Assembly (NCBI GenBank): GCA_015233015.1
Contig: JADFYO010000004.1
Location: forward strand, 1-64,000
DNA length: 64,000 nucleotides
Direction: 5' to 3'
Source: Nitrospirota bacterium
GTDB taxonomy: Bacteria; Nitrospirota; Thermodesulfovibrionia; Thermodesulfovibrionales; Magnetobacteriaceae
Part shown: positions 51,202 through 59,886 of the stretch, piece by piece
Position numbering within the stretch: the stretch's first letter is position 1
Layout: each line of letters begins with the position of its first letter
Made by a program: the position numbers and the translations under genes
The notes under the pieces: generated by a model
Seen by the model: only the letters and a program-made list of their open reading frames with translations
What the model was told of the DNA's origin: nothing
The model's database searches: none

Positions 51202-51455
51202 TGGATAGAACCTTATCTAAACAGGGCATAAATAGTGAACTCCATTGTACGTAGAATCCTGCGCGGGCCGCTTTCTCATCATGACCTCCACGCATTGGTA
51301 GTATAGTCAAATGTTTTTAAAAAGTCAATGCGGCCTTTGCCCTGAATTACCATAGACCATCATTTATTTGGCAGTATGAAATATGCTAAAATGAAACCAT
51401 GTGCACGTGTAAATTATCAGACGGGGGACATCCTGTGTCAATATCAGGCACAGCG

Positions 51456-51998
51456 ATGAGAGTAAGAGATGAAAGGGGTTTTTCGTTAATTGAACTAATG
51501 GTCGTTATTTCGATAGTCAGCCTGTTGACCGCGATTGCGGTACCGGCGTTTCTGGGGCAGAGGGAAAAAGCAAGGGTGCGGGCAACTGCGTCAAGCGCCA
51601 GGAGCGCGGTTACCGATTTACAATCACATCTCGAGGCCTACATGGCCGGAGATCCCATTATCATAAATTCTAATCCATCGGGCGGACAGGAATGCTATGA
51701 GTCTACTAACTCAGGCACATCGGGGAATACTTGTTTAAGCCTCTACAATCAACCAGCCAGCGTTTATCACTACGCCGCATTCCCGGGCGGTATGGCAGAT
51801 GCCCTCTCCATCTTTGCGGCTGGTCGTAATTGGAGTGGAGACACGAGCGCGTATAACGGTCTTCCCTTGTTCGTAACGGCATCTCCGGCAGATGGCCAGA
51901 TTCTTTTAAGTCCGTCAGGGAGCAAATCTGTTTATATTCTTGCTTATGCCTCAAACTCCACAGCGCCGGTATTCAGCCAATTAGTAATCAGCCGGTAA
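51456..51998 (+). CDS. Type IV pilin-like protein
   Basis: The 180-residue prepilin has a short basic leader MRVRDERG, cleavage before FSLIELMVVISIVSLLTAIA, and Glu at mature position +5, typical of type IVa pilins. The mature part includes AVPAFLGQREKARVRATASS and a C-terminal region with two cysteines about 13 residues apart (GGQECYES and GNTCLSLY), not at the usual C-terminal disulfide position. The frame is open back to 51399 but ATG 51456 gives the canonical leader. It is an isolated gene between the two glycan operons; its assembly genes (gspE/F-like, pilT) are elsewhere in the window. Confidence 0.88.
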   Translation: MRVRDERGFSLIELMVVISIVSLLTAIAVPAFLGQREKARVRATASSARSAVTDLQSHLEAYMAGDPIIINSNPSGGQECYESTNSGTSGNTCLSLYNQPASVYHYAAFPGGMADALSIFAAGRNWSGDTSAYNGLPLFVTASPADGQILLSPSGSKSVYILAYASNSTAPVFSQLVISR

Positions 51999-52116
51999 TT
52001 AATAAAATGGGGTAGATGACAATGGGCGGTATTTAACCGTGAGAGAAAATATAAGTGGGTACATCCAATCTACTTTGGCATGATACCAAAATGCGTTCAT
52101 AGAAGTAAGAAGATTT

Positions 52117-52147
52117 GAATCATCCCGAGCTTGTCGAAGAATGATTC
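52117..52147. repeat. Second, degenerate copy of the dispersed hairpin repeat
   Basis: GAATCATCCCGAGCTTGTCG at 52117-52136 resembles the left arm at 29149 with one base changed. Here it closes on itself as GAATCAT/ATGATTC (52117-52123 and 52141-52147), a half element. Confidence 0.75.
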
Positions 52148-52274
52148 TATTAACAGGATAATTATTACTTCTATGACTATAACTTAGTATGACATGCGGC
52201 GGTTGCCTTTGGATTGCCCTGCGGTTGACAACATTCTTATCTTTATGGTAGCATACTTCATATTGGAGGATTTC

Positions 52275-53861
52275 ATGAAAGGTAAGATACTGTTTGTATG
52301 GCCTCATATTGAGAATTTTGGATTCCATTCTTTGGCTATAGCAATGCTTTCGGCTATATGCAAAAAAAATGGCTATGAAACCAGATTACTCGATACTACA
52401 GAGGTAAAATTTGATTTTGATGTGGACACAAACAATCCTCAGGAAACGGCGAGAATGTTTAAGCCTACCAATATTATCGAGCTATATGGAAGCAAAAAAG
52501 AAATCAAATTAGAGGAATATTTTATGAATGTTTACAAACAGTTTTCTCCTGATATTATTGCTATTTCCATTTTAAGCGATGAACGATTTGTTGCCAGAGA
52601 TTTTGTTAATATAGTACGGAGTATAAATAAAACTATACCCATCGTCGTTGGTGGTAAATATCCCACGATCAAACAAGAAAAAATGTTTGAAGAAATGGAT
52701 GTAGACTACGTCTGCGTGGGAGAAGGAGTAGAAGCTTTCCCTGAACTAATAGCAGCGATATTTGATGGTCTTGACACTACAAAAGTTGAAAACTTTATTG
52801 TAAAACAAAAGAATGGCTCTTTTGTAAAAAATGTCGTCCGGCCTTTGAAAAAAAGTATCGATGATTTGCCTTATTTTGATTTTGACATTTTTGATCGCAA
52901 GCATTTTTACAGACCATACGATGGCAATATATATATATCGGGAAGCCATATGTTAAATTGGGGATGCCCATATCATTGCTCATATTGTATAAACAGTTTT
53001 TACCATGTAATGTATGATAAAAAGTATTTTCTAAGGAGATATAGTGTAAACAGGATAATAGACGAGCTGGTTTATTTAAAAGATAGATTTAACTTGCAAT
53101 TTTTTAAGTTCTACGATGAGGATTTCCTGATGAGACCTTTGGATAACCTGAAAGAGCTGAGTGAGGAGTACCGTAAAAGGATAAACCTGCCTTTTACTAT
53201 TGAAACTAATCCAAAGTCAGTCACAAGAGAAAAAGCTGAATTATTACTTGCCATGAACTGTGTGAGCGCATCGTTGGCTATAGAAACCGGCAATAGTTTG
53301 TTAAGAAAAAATGTTCTTAAACGCGTTGATACGAGAGAGGATATTATCAGATCTTTTCACTTACTGAAAGATATTGGTATTAGAACTAGTTCGTTTAATA
53401 TGCTGGGATTACCATTTGAGACAAGAGAGACTTATATGGACACAGTTGAATTAAACAGGGATGCTGACGTAAACTATCCGGTAGCTGGTTTTTTCTATCC
53501 TTATGAATCGACTTTATTAAGAGAAATATCCATACGAGAAGGATTTTATAAACCACTCATGGATGAATCAAAAATATGCCGGAGCAATGTTCCAGCGCTT
53601 GAATTTAGCAATTTAACGGAAGAAGAACTTATTGAGATGAGAAATGTGTTTACTTTATACATTAAATTGCCAAAAACGTTCATCCCTTATATAAAAAGGT
53701 CTGAGAAGATGGATGATGTTGGTAAAAAGGTAAGAGTGTTTCTTTTTGATATCTTTGATCGTTTAGTATTTTGTAATAATGGATGGTATAAAGATGATGG
53801 AAATGAGGCTGTATATTTGGCTGAACTTGAAAAAATCGCGAGTAGCGGGAGTACCAATTAA
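52275..53861 (+). CDS. B12-binding-domain radical SAM protein 1
   Basis: The 528-residue protein has an N-terminal cobalamin-binding-like Rossmann domain (FVWPHIENFGFHSLAIAMLS, IAISILSDERFVA, DYVCVGEGVEAFPEL), then a radical SAM core with Cys231-x3-Cys235-x2-Cys238 in NWGCPYHCSYC for the [4Fe-4S] cluster. The core contains ETNPKSVTREKAELL and GNSLLRKNVLKRVDT. Such enzymes often methylate or rearrange sugar/lipid carbons. The open frame reaches 52194, but ATG 52275 with TTGGAGG and the natural start MKGKILFVW was chosen. The codon use is A/T-rich compared with earlier genes. No His of the B12 DxHxxG motif is obvious, so cobalamin binding is uncertain. Confidence 0.88.
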   Translation: MKGKILFVWPHIENFGFHSLAIAMLSAICKKNGYETRLLDTTEVKFDFDVDTNNPQETARMFKPTNIIELYGSKKEIKLEEYFMNVYKQFSPDIIAISILSDERFVARDFVNIVRSINKTIPIVVGGKYPTIKQEKMFEEMDVDYVCVGEGVEAFPELIAAIFDGLDTTKVENFIVKQKNGSFVKNVVRPLKKSIDDLPYFDFDIFDRKHFYRPYDGNIYISGSHMLNWGCPYHCSYCINSFYHVMYDKKYFLRRYSVNRIIDELVYLKDRFNLQFFKFYDEDFLMRPLDNLKELSEEYRKRINLPFTIETNPKSVTREKAELLLAMNCVSASLAIETGNSLLRKNVLKRVDTREDIIRSFHLLKDIGIRTSSFNMLGLPFETRETYMDTVELNRDADVNYPVAGFFYPYESTLLREISIREGFYKPLMDESKICRSNVPALEFSNLTEEELIEMRNVFTLYIKLPKTFIPYIKRSEKMDDVGKKVRVFLFDIFDRLVFCNNGWYKDDGNEAVYLAELEKIASSGSTN

Positions 53862-54080
53862 GAAGGGTTTCGTTAAGATGGAAACACTACGTGTAAGTAA
53901 GCACTAAAGATGCCGGGCAGGGATATGTTGGAGATAGTGACTATTTCGGCTGGGTGTTCCCGTCCGGTCGTTCGCGGACTACCTCATGGTCGCAACTCTT
54001 AGTTTTTTTGACATAGTTTATGGCGTTGTGTTACCATATTTGCTCAGCCATTACAAAAAAGACTACTATTAGGAGAATAA

Positions 54081-55472
54081 ATGAAAATTGTCCTTATAAA
54101 CATCTCATTAAGGCCTGAGGCGAAGAGGAGAGAGCTTCCCGTAGGGCTTGCCTATATACTTACGGCCGTTAAGAAGGCAGGATTTGATTTCGACTTTATA
54201 GATATGGATATAAACGATATTACGATGCCGCAGCTGGAAGAGATTTTATCTAAGACTACCTATGACGTGTGTGCATTCGGCTGCATTGTTACGGGGTTTA
54301 AGTTCGCAATACAGATAGCCAAAATCGTAAAAAAGATTAACCCCCAAACAGTAATTATTGCTGGCAACTCCCTCAGCACCTCAATTCCTGAACTACTCCT
54401 AAATAACACAGAGGTTGACATAGGCGTTATGTCCGAAGGGGATATCACTATCGTGGAGCTTTTGCAAGTTCTTGAGAATAAAAAACCGTTGTCAGGTGTC
54501 AAGGGCATTGTGTATAGAGAAAATGGAAAGATAGTGTTCACCCCCGACCGCCCTGCGATTGCTAATTTGGATGAAATTGGCTTTCCCGACTGGGGTATAT
54601 TTGATCTGGAGAAGTATAAAGAGTACTCTTATATAAACATGGATGTTACCAGTACCGACAATGTACTATCATTTCCTCTGAATTCTGCAAGGGGCTGCCC
54701 ACATAGGTGCAGCTTCTGTTATCACGTCTTCAAGGAAAAAAAATACAGGAAATATTCAAAGCAGGCAATAATGGATGAAGTAAAACGTCTTCATTATGAA
54801 TACGGTTGTGATTTTGTATCCTTTTGGGACGAGTTGACTTTTGCCAACATTCAAAGTGCCAAAGATATGTTAGATGGATTCAGCAAACTGGACTTCAGGA
54901 TAGGATGGGATGCCATAACCAGAGGCGACGTGTTTAAAAAAGAACACGTAAGTTTGATAAAGGATTTAAAGGCCGTCGGCTGTGATAATATTAAATATTC
55001 ACTCGAAAATGCCAGTGAAGAAATCCTCGCCGCTATGAATAAGAAAATCAATGTGGCACAGTTCATCGAACAGTCAAAGGCCATTTGGGAAGGCGGATGT
55101 GTCCCGTTTACGTCCGTCGTGTTCGGATATCCGCAAGAAACGCCCGAAAGCATTAAAAAAACCATAGATGTATGCGAGGAATGCAACATATTTCCAAGCG
55201 TAGGCTTCCTCCTTCCTCTGCCCGCCACTCCAATATACGAATGGGCAAGGGAAAACGGCTATATCACCGACGAAGTGGCATATCTGAAGAGAATTGGAGA
55301 CAGGCAGGACTTCCATATCAATATGACAAAGATGTCAGACGAACAGTATATCGGCACTGTGACAGATTGTCTTGTGGCGCTTGCAAAGAAAATGGGATTA
55401 CAGTTCGACTCAGTTTTTAAAACCGTTAGATATACAAAACCAAAAATAATGAGTTCCTCCGGCACAGGGTGA
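54081..55472 (+). CDS. B12-binding-domain radical SAM protein 2
   Basis: The 463-residue protein begins MKIVLINISLRPEAKRRELP, followed by GLAYILTAVKKAGFDFDFID and a B12-binding-like domain (VIIAGNSLSTSIPELLL, DIGVMSEGDITIVELL). The radical SAM cluster is Cys206-x3-Cys210-x2-Cys213 in RGCPHRCSFC. VSFWDELTFANIQSAKDML and ENASEEILAAMNKKINVAQF follow. It lies about 220 bases after radical SAM 1 with a poor intergenic region between. The last 60 bases are repeated imperfectly at 59791-59886, where a second gene's 3' end survives. Substrate unknown; likely acts on the surface glycan or lipid carrier. Confidence 0.9.
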   Translation: MKIVLINISLRPEAKRRELPVGLAYILTAVKKAGFDFDFIDMDINDITMPQLEEILSKTTYDVCAFGCIVTGFKFAIQIAKIVKKINPQTVIIAGNSLSTSIPELLLNNTEVDIGVMSEGDITIVELLQVLENKKPLSGVKGIVYRENGKIVFTPDRPAIANLDEIGFPDWGIFDLEKYKEYSYINMDVTSTDNVLSFPLNSARGCPHRCSFCYHVFKEKKYRKYSKQAIMDEVKRLHYEYGCDFVSFWDELTFANIQSAKDMLDGFSKLDFRIGWDAITRGDVFKKEHVSLIKDLKAVGCDNIKYSLENASEEILAAMNKKINVAQFIEQSKAIWEGGCVPFTSVVFGYPQETPESIKKTIDVCEECNIFPSVGFLLPLPATPIYEWARENGYITDEVAYLKRIGDRQDFHINMTKMSDEQYIGTVTDCLVALAKKMGLQFDSVFKTVRYTKPKIMSSSGTG

Positions 55473-55507
55473 TTTTTGAAGAATAAGCCGCCCGATGGCA
55501 GATTCTT

Positions 55508-57388
55508 ATGATGACAGAAGAAGAAATATGCAAGCGCATCGCGTTTTTTCAGGATTTGTTTACAAGAAAGGGTAATGTTTTCAAATCTGCCAGTGAGGTG
55601 CTGTCATTATCTGCAAAGTTCACCAGGATAGAGCAGTTATACAATCGGCACGAAAACGCTAAATCATTGATACCTAAGAAAATAGCAGTCCTCGCCCCAT
55701 TTACAACCCACTATCTGAAAATGATGCTGAAAATATATCTGTACAGAGATGGCATCTTACCATCTTTTTATGACGATAAATATGACAGTATCACAGCGGA
55801 TTTGATAGATACTAATAGTGAGTTGTTTTCCTTTAACCCGGATATTCTGTTATTATGGACTTATCATACCGATATAAAACAATATCCTGATTTGTTTTCT
55901 ACCGAGGCTGAAATTAAGAGTTGGGTCGATAATATCGTAGGGTATTATAAAAGGTTATGGGCTTTGTCTGCGAACATAAAGGGTTGTTCTGTTTTTCAAA
56001 CAAATTTTGTTTCCCCCATATATCGCCAGCTTGGAAATATGGAAGCTAATTACTTATTTTCTAAGACTAATTGCTTAAATAAACTGAATATGGAACTTAT
56101 TCTGAATAAAGCGCCTCACGTCAATTTTGTCGATGTCGATTACTTAGCCTCATATATTGGTAAAGAAAGATGGTTCGACGAATCCAGTTACCTGATAAGT
56201 AAACAGGGGTTGTCAGCTGTTGCAACGAACCTTTCGGCCAGAGTTATATCAAATCTGTTAGCAGCCGGTATTGGTAAAATAAAGAAATGTCTGGTGTTGG
56301 ATTTAGATAATACTATATGGGGAGGCGTGGTTGGCGATGTGGGTGCAGAGGGGATAAATGTCAACCCTAACGATCCCCTGGGTGAGGCGTATCTCGCATT
56401 TCAGAAATACGTAATGGAGCTGAAAAGCAGGGGTGTAATTCTTGCGGTGTGCAGTAAAAATGACGAGGCTATTGCAAAAGAGCCCTTTACGTACTACAGC
56501 GATATGTATATAAAACTTGATGATATTTCATGTTTTGTAGCAAACTGGAACGATAAAGCCACAAACTTGGCAGATATAGCTAACACGTTGAATATAGGCA
56601 TAGATTCATTGGTGTTTTTTGATGACAATCCGGTAGAAAGAGAGATAGTAAGGCAATACCTTCCCGATGTGACTGTTATAGACGTACCTGATGACCCGGC
56701 AATGTATGTACGCGTCATGGAAGAGGCTATGTGTTTTAACTGGCTTGCACTCAGTAAAGAGGATGTCATTCGATCTGATTCATACGTACAGGACCAGAAA
56801 CGCAAGGTGTCGGAATCCTTTTACATTGATTATGATTCTTACCTTAAGTCATTAGACATGAGGGCAAAAACAGGATATGCCGGCATGTCAGAAATACCAC
56901 GGGTGGTTCAGTTAATAAATAAGAGTAATCAGTTCAATTTGAGAACAAGGCGTTATAGTGAAGCGGAAGTTATTCATATGCTTGATAATCCTGGAGAGAA
57001 AAGGATTTTATTTATAGATTTTAATGACCGGTTTGGCGCCTATGGTGTTATTTCTGCGCTTATAGTGATAAAAAATGACGATACCGCGTTTATAGATACA
57101 TGGGTGATGAGTTGCAGGGTGTTTAAGCGCGGCATTGAATATTTGGCAGTCAATATGATTTATGATGTAGCTCATAGTTGGGATTGCCAATGGATAACAG
57201 GCGAATATTCACCTACTCAGAAGAATAAAATAGTAAGCACATTGTATGATGATTTAGGATTTGAAAGATTATCGCCGGAAGAGTTCGGTTATTCAGAACA
57301 TGCGGGCGTTTTATTCCGTTGCAATATATCCAATATAGTTCCAAAACATCATCATATACATGTCGAATCAATGAATTCATTTTCATAA
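55508..57388 (+). CDS. FkbH-like HAD-family acyl-ACP synthase
   Basis: FkbH-type proteins take a glyceryl (or similar) group from 1,3-bisphosphoglycerate and load it on an ACP. The 626-residue protein has the HAD core with nucleophile DLDNTIWGGVVGD near residues 264-276, GVILAVCSKNDEAIA, VFFDDNPVEREIVR, plus an N-terminal SGNH-like region (1-about 240) and a C-terminal GNAT-like domain (about 440-600, NKSNQFNLRTRRYSEAEV). The next gene, 10 bases downstream, is an ACP, the natural partner. Such pairs occur in polyketide and O-antigen clusters that add N-glyceryl groups. Start ATG 55508 or 55511. Confidence 0.88.
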   Translation: MMTEEEICKRIAFFQDLFTRKGNVFKSASEVLSLSAKFTRIEQLYNRHENAKSLIPKKIAVLAPFTTHYLKMMLKIYLYRDGILPSFYDDKYDSITADLIDTNSELFSFNPDILLLWTYHTDIKQYPDLFSTEAEIKSWVDNIVGYYKRLWALSANIKGCSVFQTNFVSPIYRQLGNMEANYLFSKTNCLNKLNMELILNKAPHVNFVDVDYLASYIGKERWFDESSYLISKQGLSAVATNLSARVISNLLAAGIGKIKKCLVLDLDNTIWGGVVGDVGAEGINVNPNDPLGEAYLAFQKYVMELKSRGVILAVCSKNDEAIAKEPFTYYSDMYIKLDDISCFVANWNDKATNLADIANTLNIGIDSLVFFDDNPVEREIVRQYLPDVTVIDVPDDPAMYVRVMEEAMCFNWLALSKEDVIRSDSYVQDQKRKVSESFYIDYDSYLKSLDMRAKTGYAGMSEIPRVVQLINKSNQFNLRTRRYSEAEVIHMLDNPGEKRILFIDFNDRFGAYGVISALIVIKNDDTAFIDTWVMSCRVFKRGIEYLAVNMIYDVAHSWDCQWITGEYSPTQKNKIVSTLYDDLGFERLSPEEFGYSEHAGVLFRCNISNIVPKHHHIHVESMNSFS

Positions 57389-57398
57389 TGAGAGGATA

Positions 57399-57647
57399 AT
57401 GGAGACTAAAGAACGTTTGGAGCAAATATTCAGAGATGTTTTCGATGATGACGGTCTCAATATTTCCGATGAGATGATAATCGCCGATATTGAGAGATGG
57501 GATTCATTTATGCATGTGCAGCTGGTTATTGCGATTGAAGAGGCATTTGGAGTAAAGTTCGAAATAGCAGAAGCTGTTAAATTTAAAGACATAGGGGATA
57601 TCCGGCGTATGCTTGAGGAAAAAATAGCCGCCAATACACATAACTGA
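57399..57647 (+). CDS. Acyl carrier protein
   Basis: The 82-residue protein is a four-helix ACP. The phosphopantetheine serine is Ser36 in IERWDSFMHVQLVIAIEEAF, a variant of the usual DSL motif (Asp-Ser-Phe-Met-His). Helix I is KERLEQIFRDVFDDDGLNIS. It is closely spaced with the FkbH-like gene upstream and abuts the DUF4910-like gene by 1 base, pointing to a dedicated carrier for polysaccharide acylation, not fatty acid synthesis. Confidence 0.93.
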   Translation: METKERLEQIFRDVFDDDGLNISDEMIIADIERWDSFMHVQLVIAIEEAFGVKFEIAEAVKFKDIGDIRRMLEEKIAANTHN

Positions 57648-58954
57648 TGGATAGTTTTGATTATAACACATTTATCGGTAGAATCTGGTTTGAGCGCAGA
57701 GACATAGTTTCCGGCGGTTATGACAGGTCGCTTAATTATATAAAAGGGATTTTCCCTGAGATGGAAATCCATAGTTATCCAAGCGGGACAAATGTGTGGA
57801 CTTGGGTTATTCCCGAAAAATGGTCTGTCAAATCGGCATATATAAAAGCCGGCAATAAGATACTGCTTGACCTCGATGACCATCCTTTGCATGTCATGTC
57901 ATATTCTACTCCATTTTCCGGCAGCATATCACAGGAAGAGCTAATGTCTCACTTACATACCCGCTGCGAATATCCCGATGCGATACCGTTTGAATTCTCA
58001 TATTATCAGCCAAAATGGGGATTTTGCATTCAACACGACAAATTAAAGGATTTTACTTTTAAAAAATATGATGTGTTAATAGACTCAACGTTTGAGCGTG
58101 GGGAGTTAAAAGTAGGGTGTTATTATATAAAAGGCAGGATTGACAAAGAAATTGTTATTATCGCGCACCTATGCCATCCATGTATGGTTGACGACGGCCT
58201 TTCCGGCGTGGCGGTTCTCCTTAAAATAGCCGATTTTTGTAAGAACAATGATAATTATTATTCTTACAGATTCTTAATTCTTCCCGAAACAATCGGCTCT
58301 ATAGCATATTTAAGCCATAATGAGCACATTATAGAGAAACTGCAATATGGTATTTTCCTCGAGATGCTTGGCCATGACGACCTGTTCAGCCTTCAGAGGT
58401 CCATTCAGGGAAATACACTCATCGATAGGGCGGCATTTCTGAGCCTGAAACAAAATACCACTGAATTTCGGGCCGGCGGTTTTTATGATGTAGTTGGAAA
58501 TGACGAAAGAGTTTTTAACGGCATAGGGGTCAACGTTCCTACCATTTCCATAAGCCGTTCCAATTTCTGGAGTAACGGCCACTATCCAGAGTATCACACA
58601 AGCGCCGACACGCCGGATATAATCACGGCAGGGAGATTAATAGAGGCACAAGCCATCGTAATCAATCTGCTGAAAATGCTGAACCTTAATTATTACCCTA
58701 AGGCCATAGTCAAAGGCCCTATTTTCCTGACGCGATACGGACTTTGGGTAGATTGGAGGATTGATGCTTCCTTAAACGCTAAGCAGGAGATGATATTCAA
58801 TTATTTGCACTATGGAAAGAAAAGCATTATAGATATAGCATATGAGTTGGATTTAAGCTTTGACCAGGTAAAAAACTGGCTTGATAAGTTCTATGAAAAT
58901 AATCTGATAGAAAAACTCTCATCTGCGCACGCCATTAAACGTGAAGATGATTAG
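57647..58954 (+). CDS. DUF4910 aminopeptidase-like protein with a C-terminal helix-turn-helix-like domain
   Basis: The 435-residue protein resembles DUF4910/M28-type zinc hydrolases: the metal ligands appear in IIAHLCHPCMVDDGLSGVAV (His, Asp), LPETIGSIAYLSHNE (Glu) and YHTSADTPDII (His). An N-terminal region spans about 1-120. The C-terminal part (YLHYGKKSIIDIAYELDLSF, DQVKNWLDKFYENNLI) looks like a winged helix. Family members are frequent in polysaccharide/PKS clusters and are thought to cleave an amide or thioester. It overlaps the ACP stop by a single base and the AAC(3)-like gene by 14 bases, so three genes act together. Confidence 0.85.
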   Translation: MDSFDYNTFIGRIWFERRDIVSGGYDRSLNYIKGIFPEMEIHSYPSGTNVWTWVIPEKWSVKSAYIKAGNKILLDLDDHPLHVMSYSTPFSGSISQEELMSHLHTRCEYPDAIPFEFSYYQPKWGFCIQHDKLKDFTFKKYDVLIDSTFERGELKVGCYYIKGRIDKEIVIIAHLCHPCMVDDGLSGVAVLLKIADFCKNNDNYYSYRFLILPETIGSIAYLSHNEHIIEKLQYGIFLEMLGHDDLFSLQRSIQGNTLIDRAAFLSLKQNTTEFRAGGFYDVVGNDERVFNGIGVNVPTISISRSNFWSNGHYPEYHTSADTPDIITAGRLIEAQAIVINLLKMLNLNYYPKAIVKGPIFLTRYGLWVDWRIDASLNAKQEMIFNYLHYGKKSIIDIAYELDLSFDQVKNWLDKFYENNLIEKLSSAHAIKREDD

Positions 58955-59774
58955 CAAAGGGACATCACATGAGAAGCACCAACGAATCGAGAGTTTAACC
59001 GTCGAATGGAAAGTGGCAGGTGTCTCGGAAGGAGATATGCTCCTTTTGCAAAGCAATATCATAAGGACTCTTTTAAGAACCGGGAATATGTTGAACCCGG
59101 CAGATGTGCTCCAATCATTCCTAAACGCATTGGGCAGTAAAGGGACATTGTTATTGCCTCTTTTTAACTTTGACTTTGCTAAAGGCATTCCCTTTGACAT
59201 AAGAAACACTGTTTCACGCATGGGGAGTTTAACCGAGGCCGGGAGAAAATATCCTGGGGCAGTCAGAACCGGCCATCCTATGGCTTCTTTCGCAGCCATA
59301 GGATATGATGCCGGGCTTTTCGAGAATCTTAACAACTACAGTGCTTATGGCAGCGAATCTCCGCTTGCTATACTAAAAGAAAATAATGGGAAGTTATCTG
59401 TCCTGGATCTGGAAGACCAGGATGGTATGACGTTTTATCACCATGTGGAGGAAGTGGCTGAAGTAGATTACAGGTATTATAAAAGTTTTACAGGGCAATA
59501 TATTACATACGATGGCACAACGGAGGTGCGGGAATACGGTTTTTACGTCAGGAATCTTGATCTGCAAGTCGAAAACCAATTTAATCCCATGGGAGAGTTG
59601 TTGTGGGCAGAGGGGCTGTACAAAGGATTCAAACCTTTTCAGGGATGCGGCCTTAGGACAGTATATTCAAAGGATGTTTTTGATAAAACGATGGAAGTTA
59701 TAAAAAATGGAGAGGCTACTAAATATTTGATGTCTTATGGTAAACTTAACGGCAATGCTCAGGGGAAACAGTAA
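58941..59774 (+). CDS. Aminoglycoside N(3')-acetyltransferase-like (AAC(3) family) acyltransferase
   Basis: The 277-residue protein has the AAC(3) fold pattern: VSEGDMLLLQSNIIRTLLRT, GSKGTLLLPLFNFDFAKG and TRTGHP-type substrate strand (here YPGAVRTGHPMASFAAIG, with His), plus EEVAEVDYRYYKSF near the C-terminus. Family members use acyl-CoA to acylate amino groups. In a gene set with FkbH-like protein and ACP it more likely acylates an amino sugar with an ACP-carried group than confers drug resistance. ATG 58941 overlaps the upstream gene by 14 bases. Confidence 0.85.
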   Translation: MKMISKGTSHEKHQRIESLTVEWKVAGVSEGDMLLLQSNIIRTLLRTGNMLNPADVLQSFLNALGSKGTLLLPLFNFDFAKGIPFDIRNTVSRMGSLTEAGRKYPGAVRTGHPMASFAAIGYDAGLFENLNNYSAYGSESPLAILKENNGKLSVLDLEDQDGMTFYHHVEEVAEVDYRYYKSFTGQYITYDGTTEVREYGFYVRNLDLQVENQFNPMGELLWAEGLYKGFKPFQGCGLRTVYSKDVFDKTMEVIKNGEATKYLMSYGKLNGNAQGKQ

Positions 59775-59790
59775 ATGTTATTTTGAGACA

Positions 59791-59886
59791 CTTGAAAAGA
59801 AAATGATATATAGAGTTCGATTTGGTCTTGAAACGGTTAGATATACAAAACCAAATAATGAGTTCAAGGTGATGTTTGGCAAATAA
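59791..59886 (+). pseudogene. 3' fragment of a second radical SAM-type gene
   Basis: This stretch reads LEKKMIYRVRFGLETVRYTK, then PNNEFKVMFGK and TAA (59884-59886). It aligns with the C-terminus of radical SAM protein 2 (AKKMGLQFDSVFKTVRYTKP). At DNA level GTTAGATATACAAAACCAAA is shared exactly (59837-59856 and 55427-55446). No upstream part of such a gene is left. I read it as the end of a duplicated gene mostly lost by deletion; a 27-codon peptide from ATG 59803 is possible but unlikely to matter. Confidence 0.65.

Noticed and set aside
51107..51310. 67-codon minus-strand gene at the head of the polysaccharide operon
   Set aside because: No ribosome site or family; it contains 9-bp tandem repeats and is better read as leader DNA.
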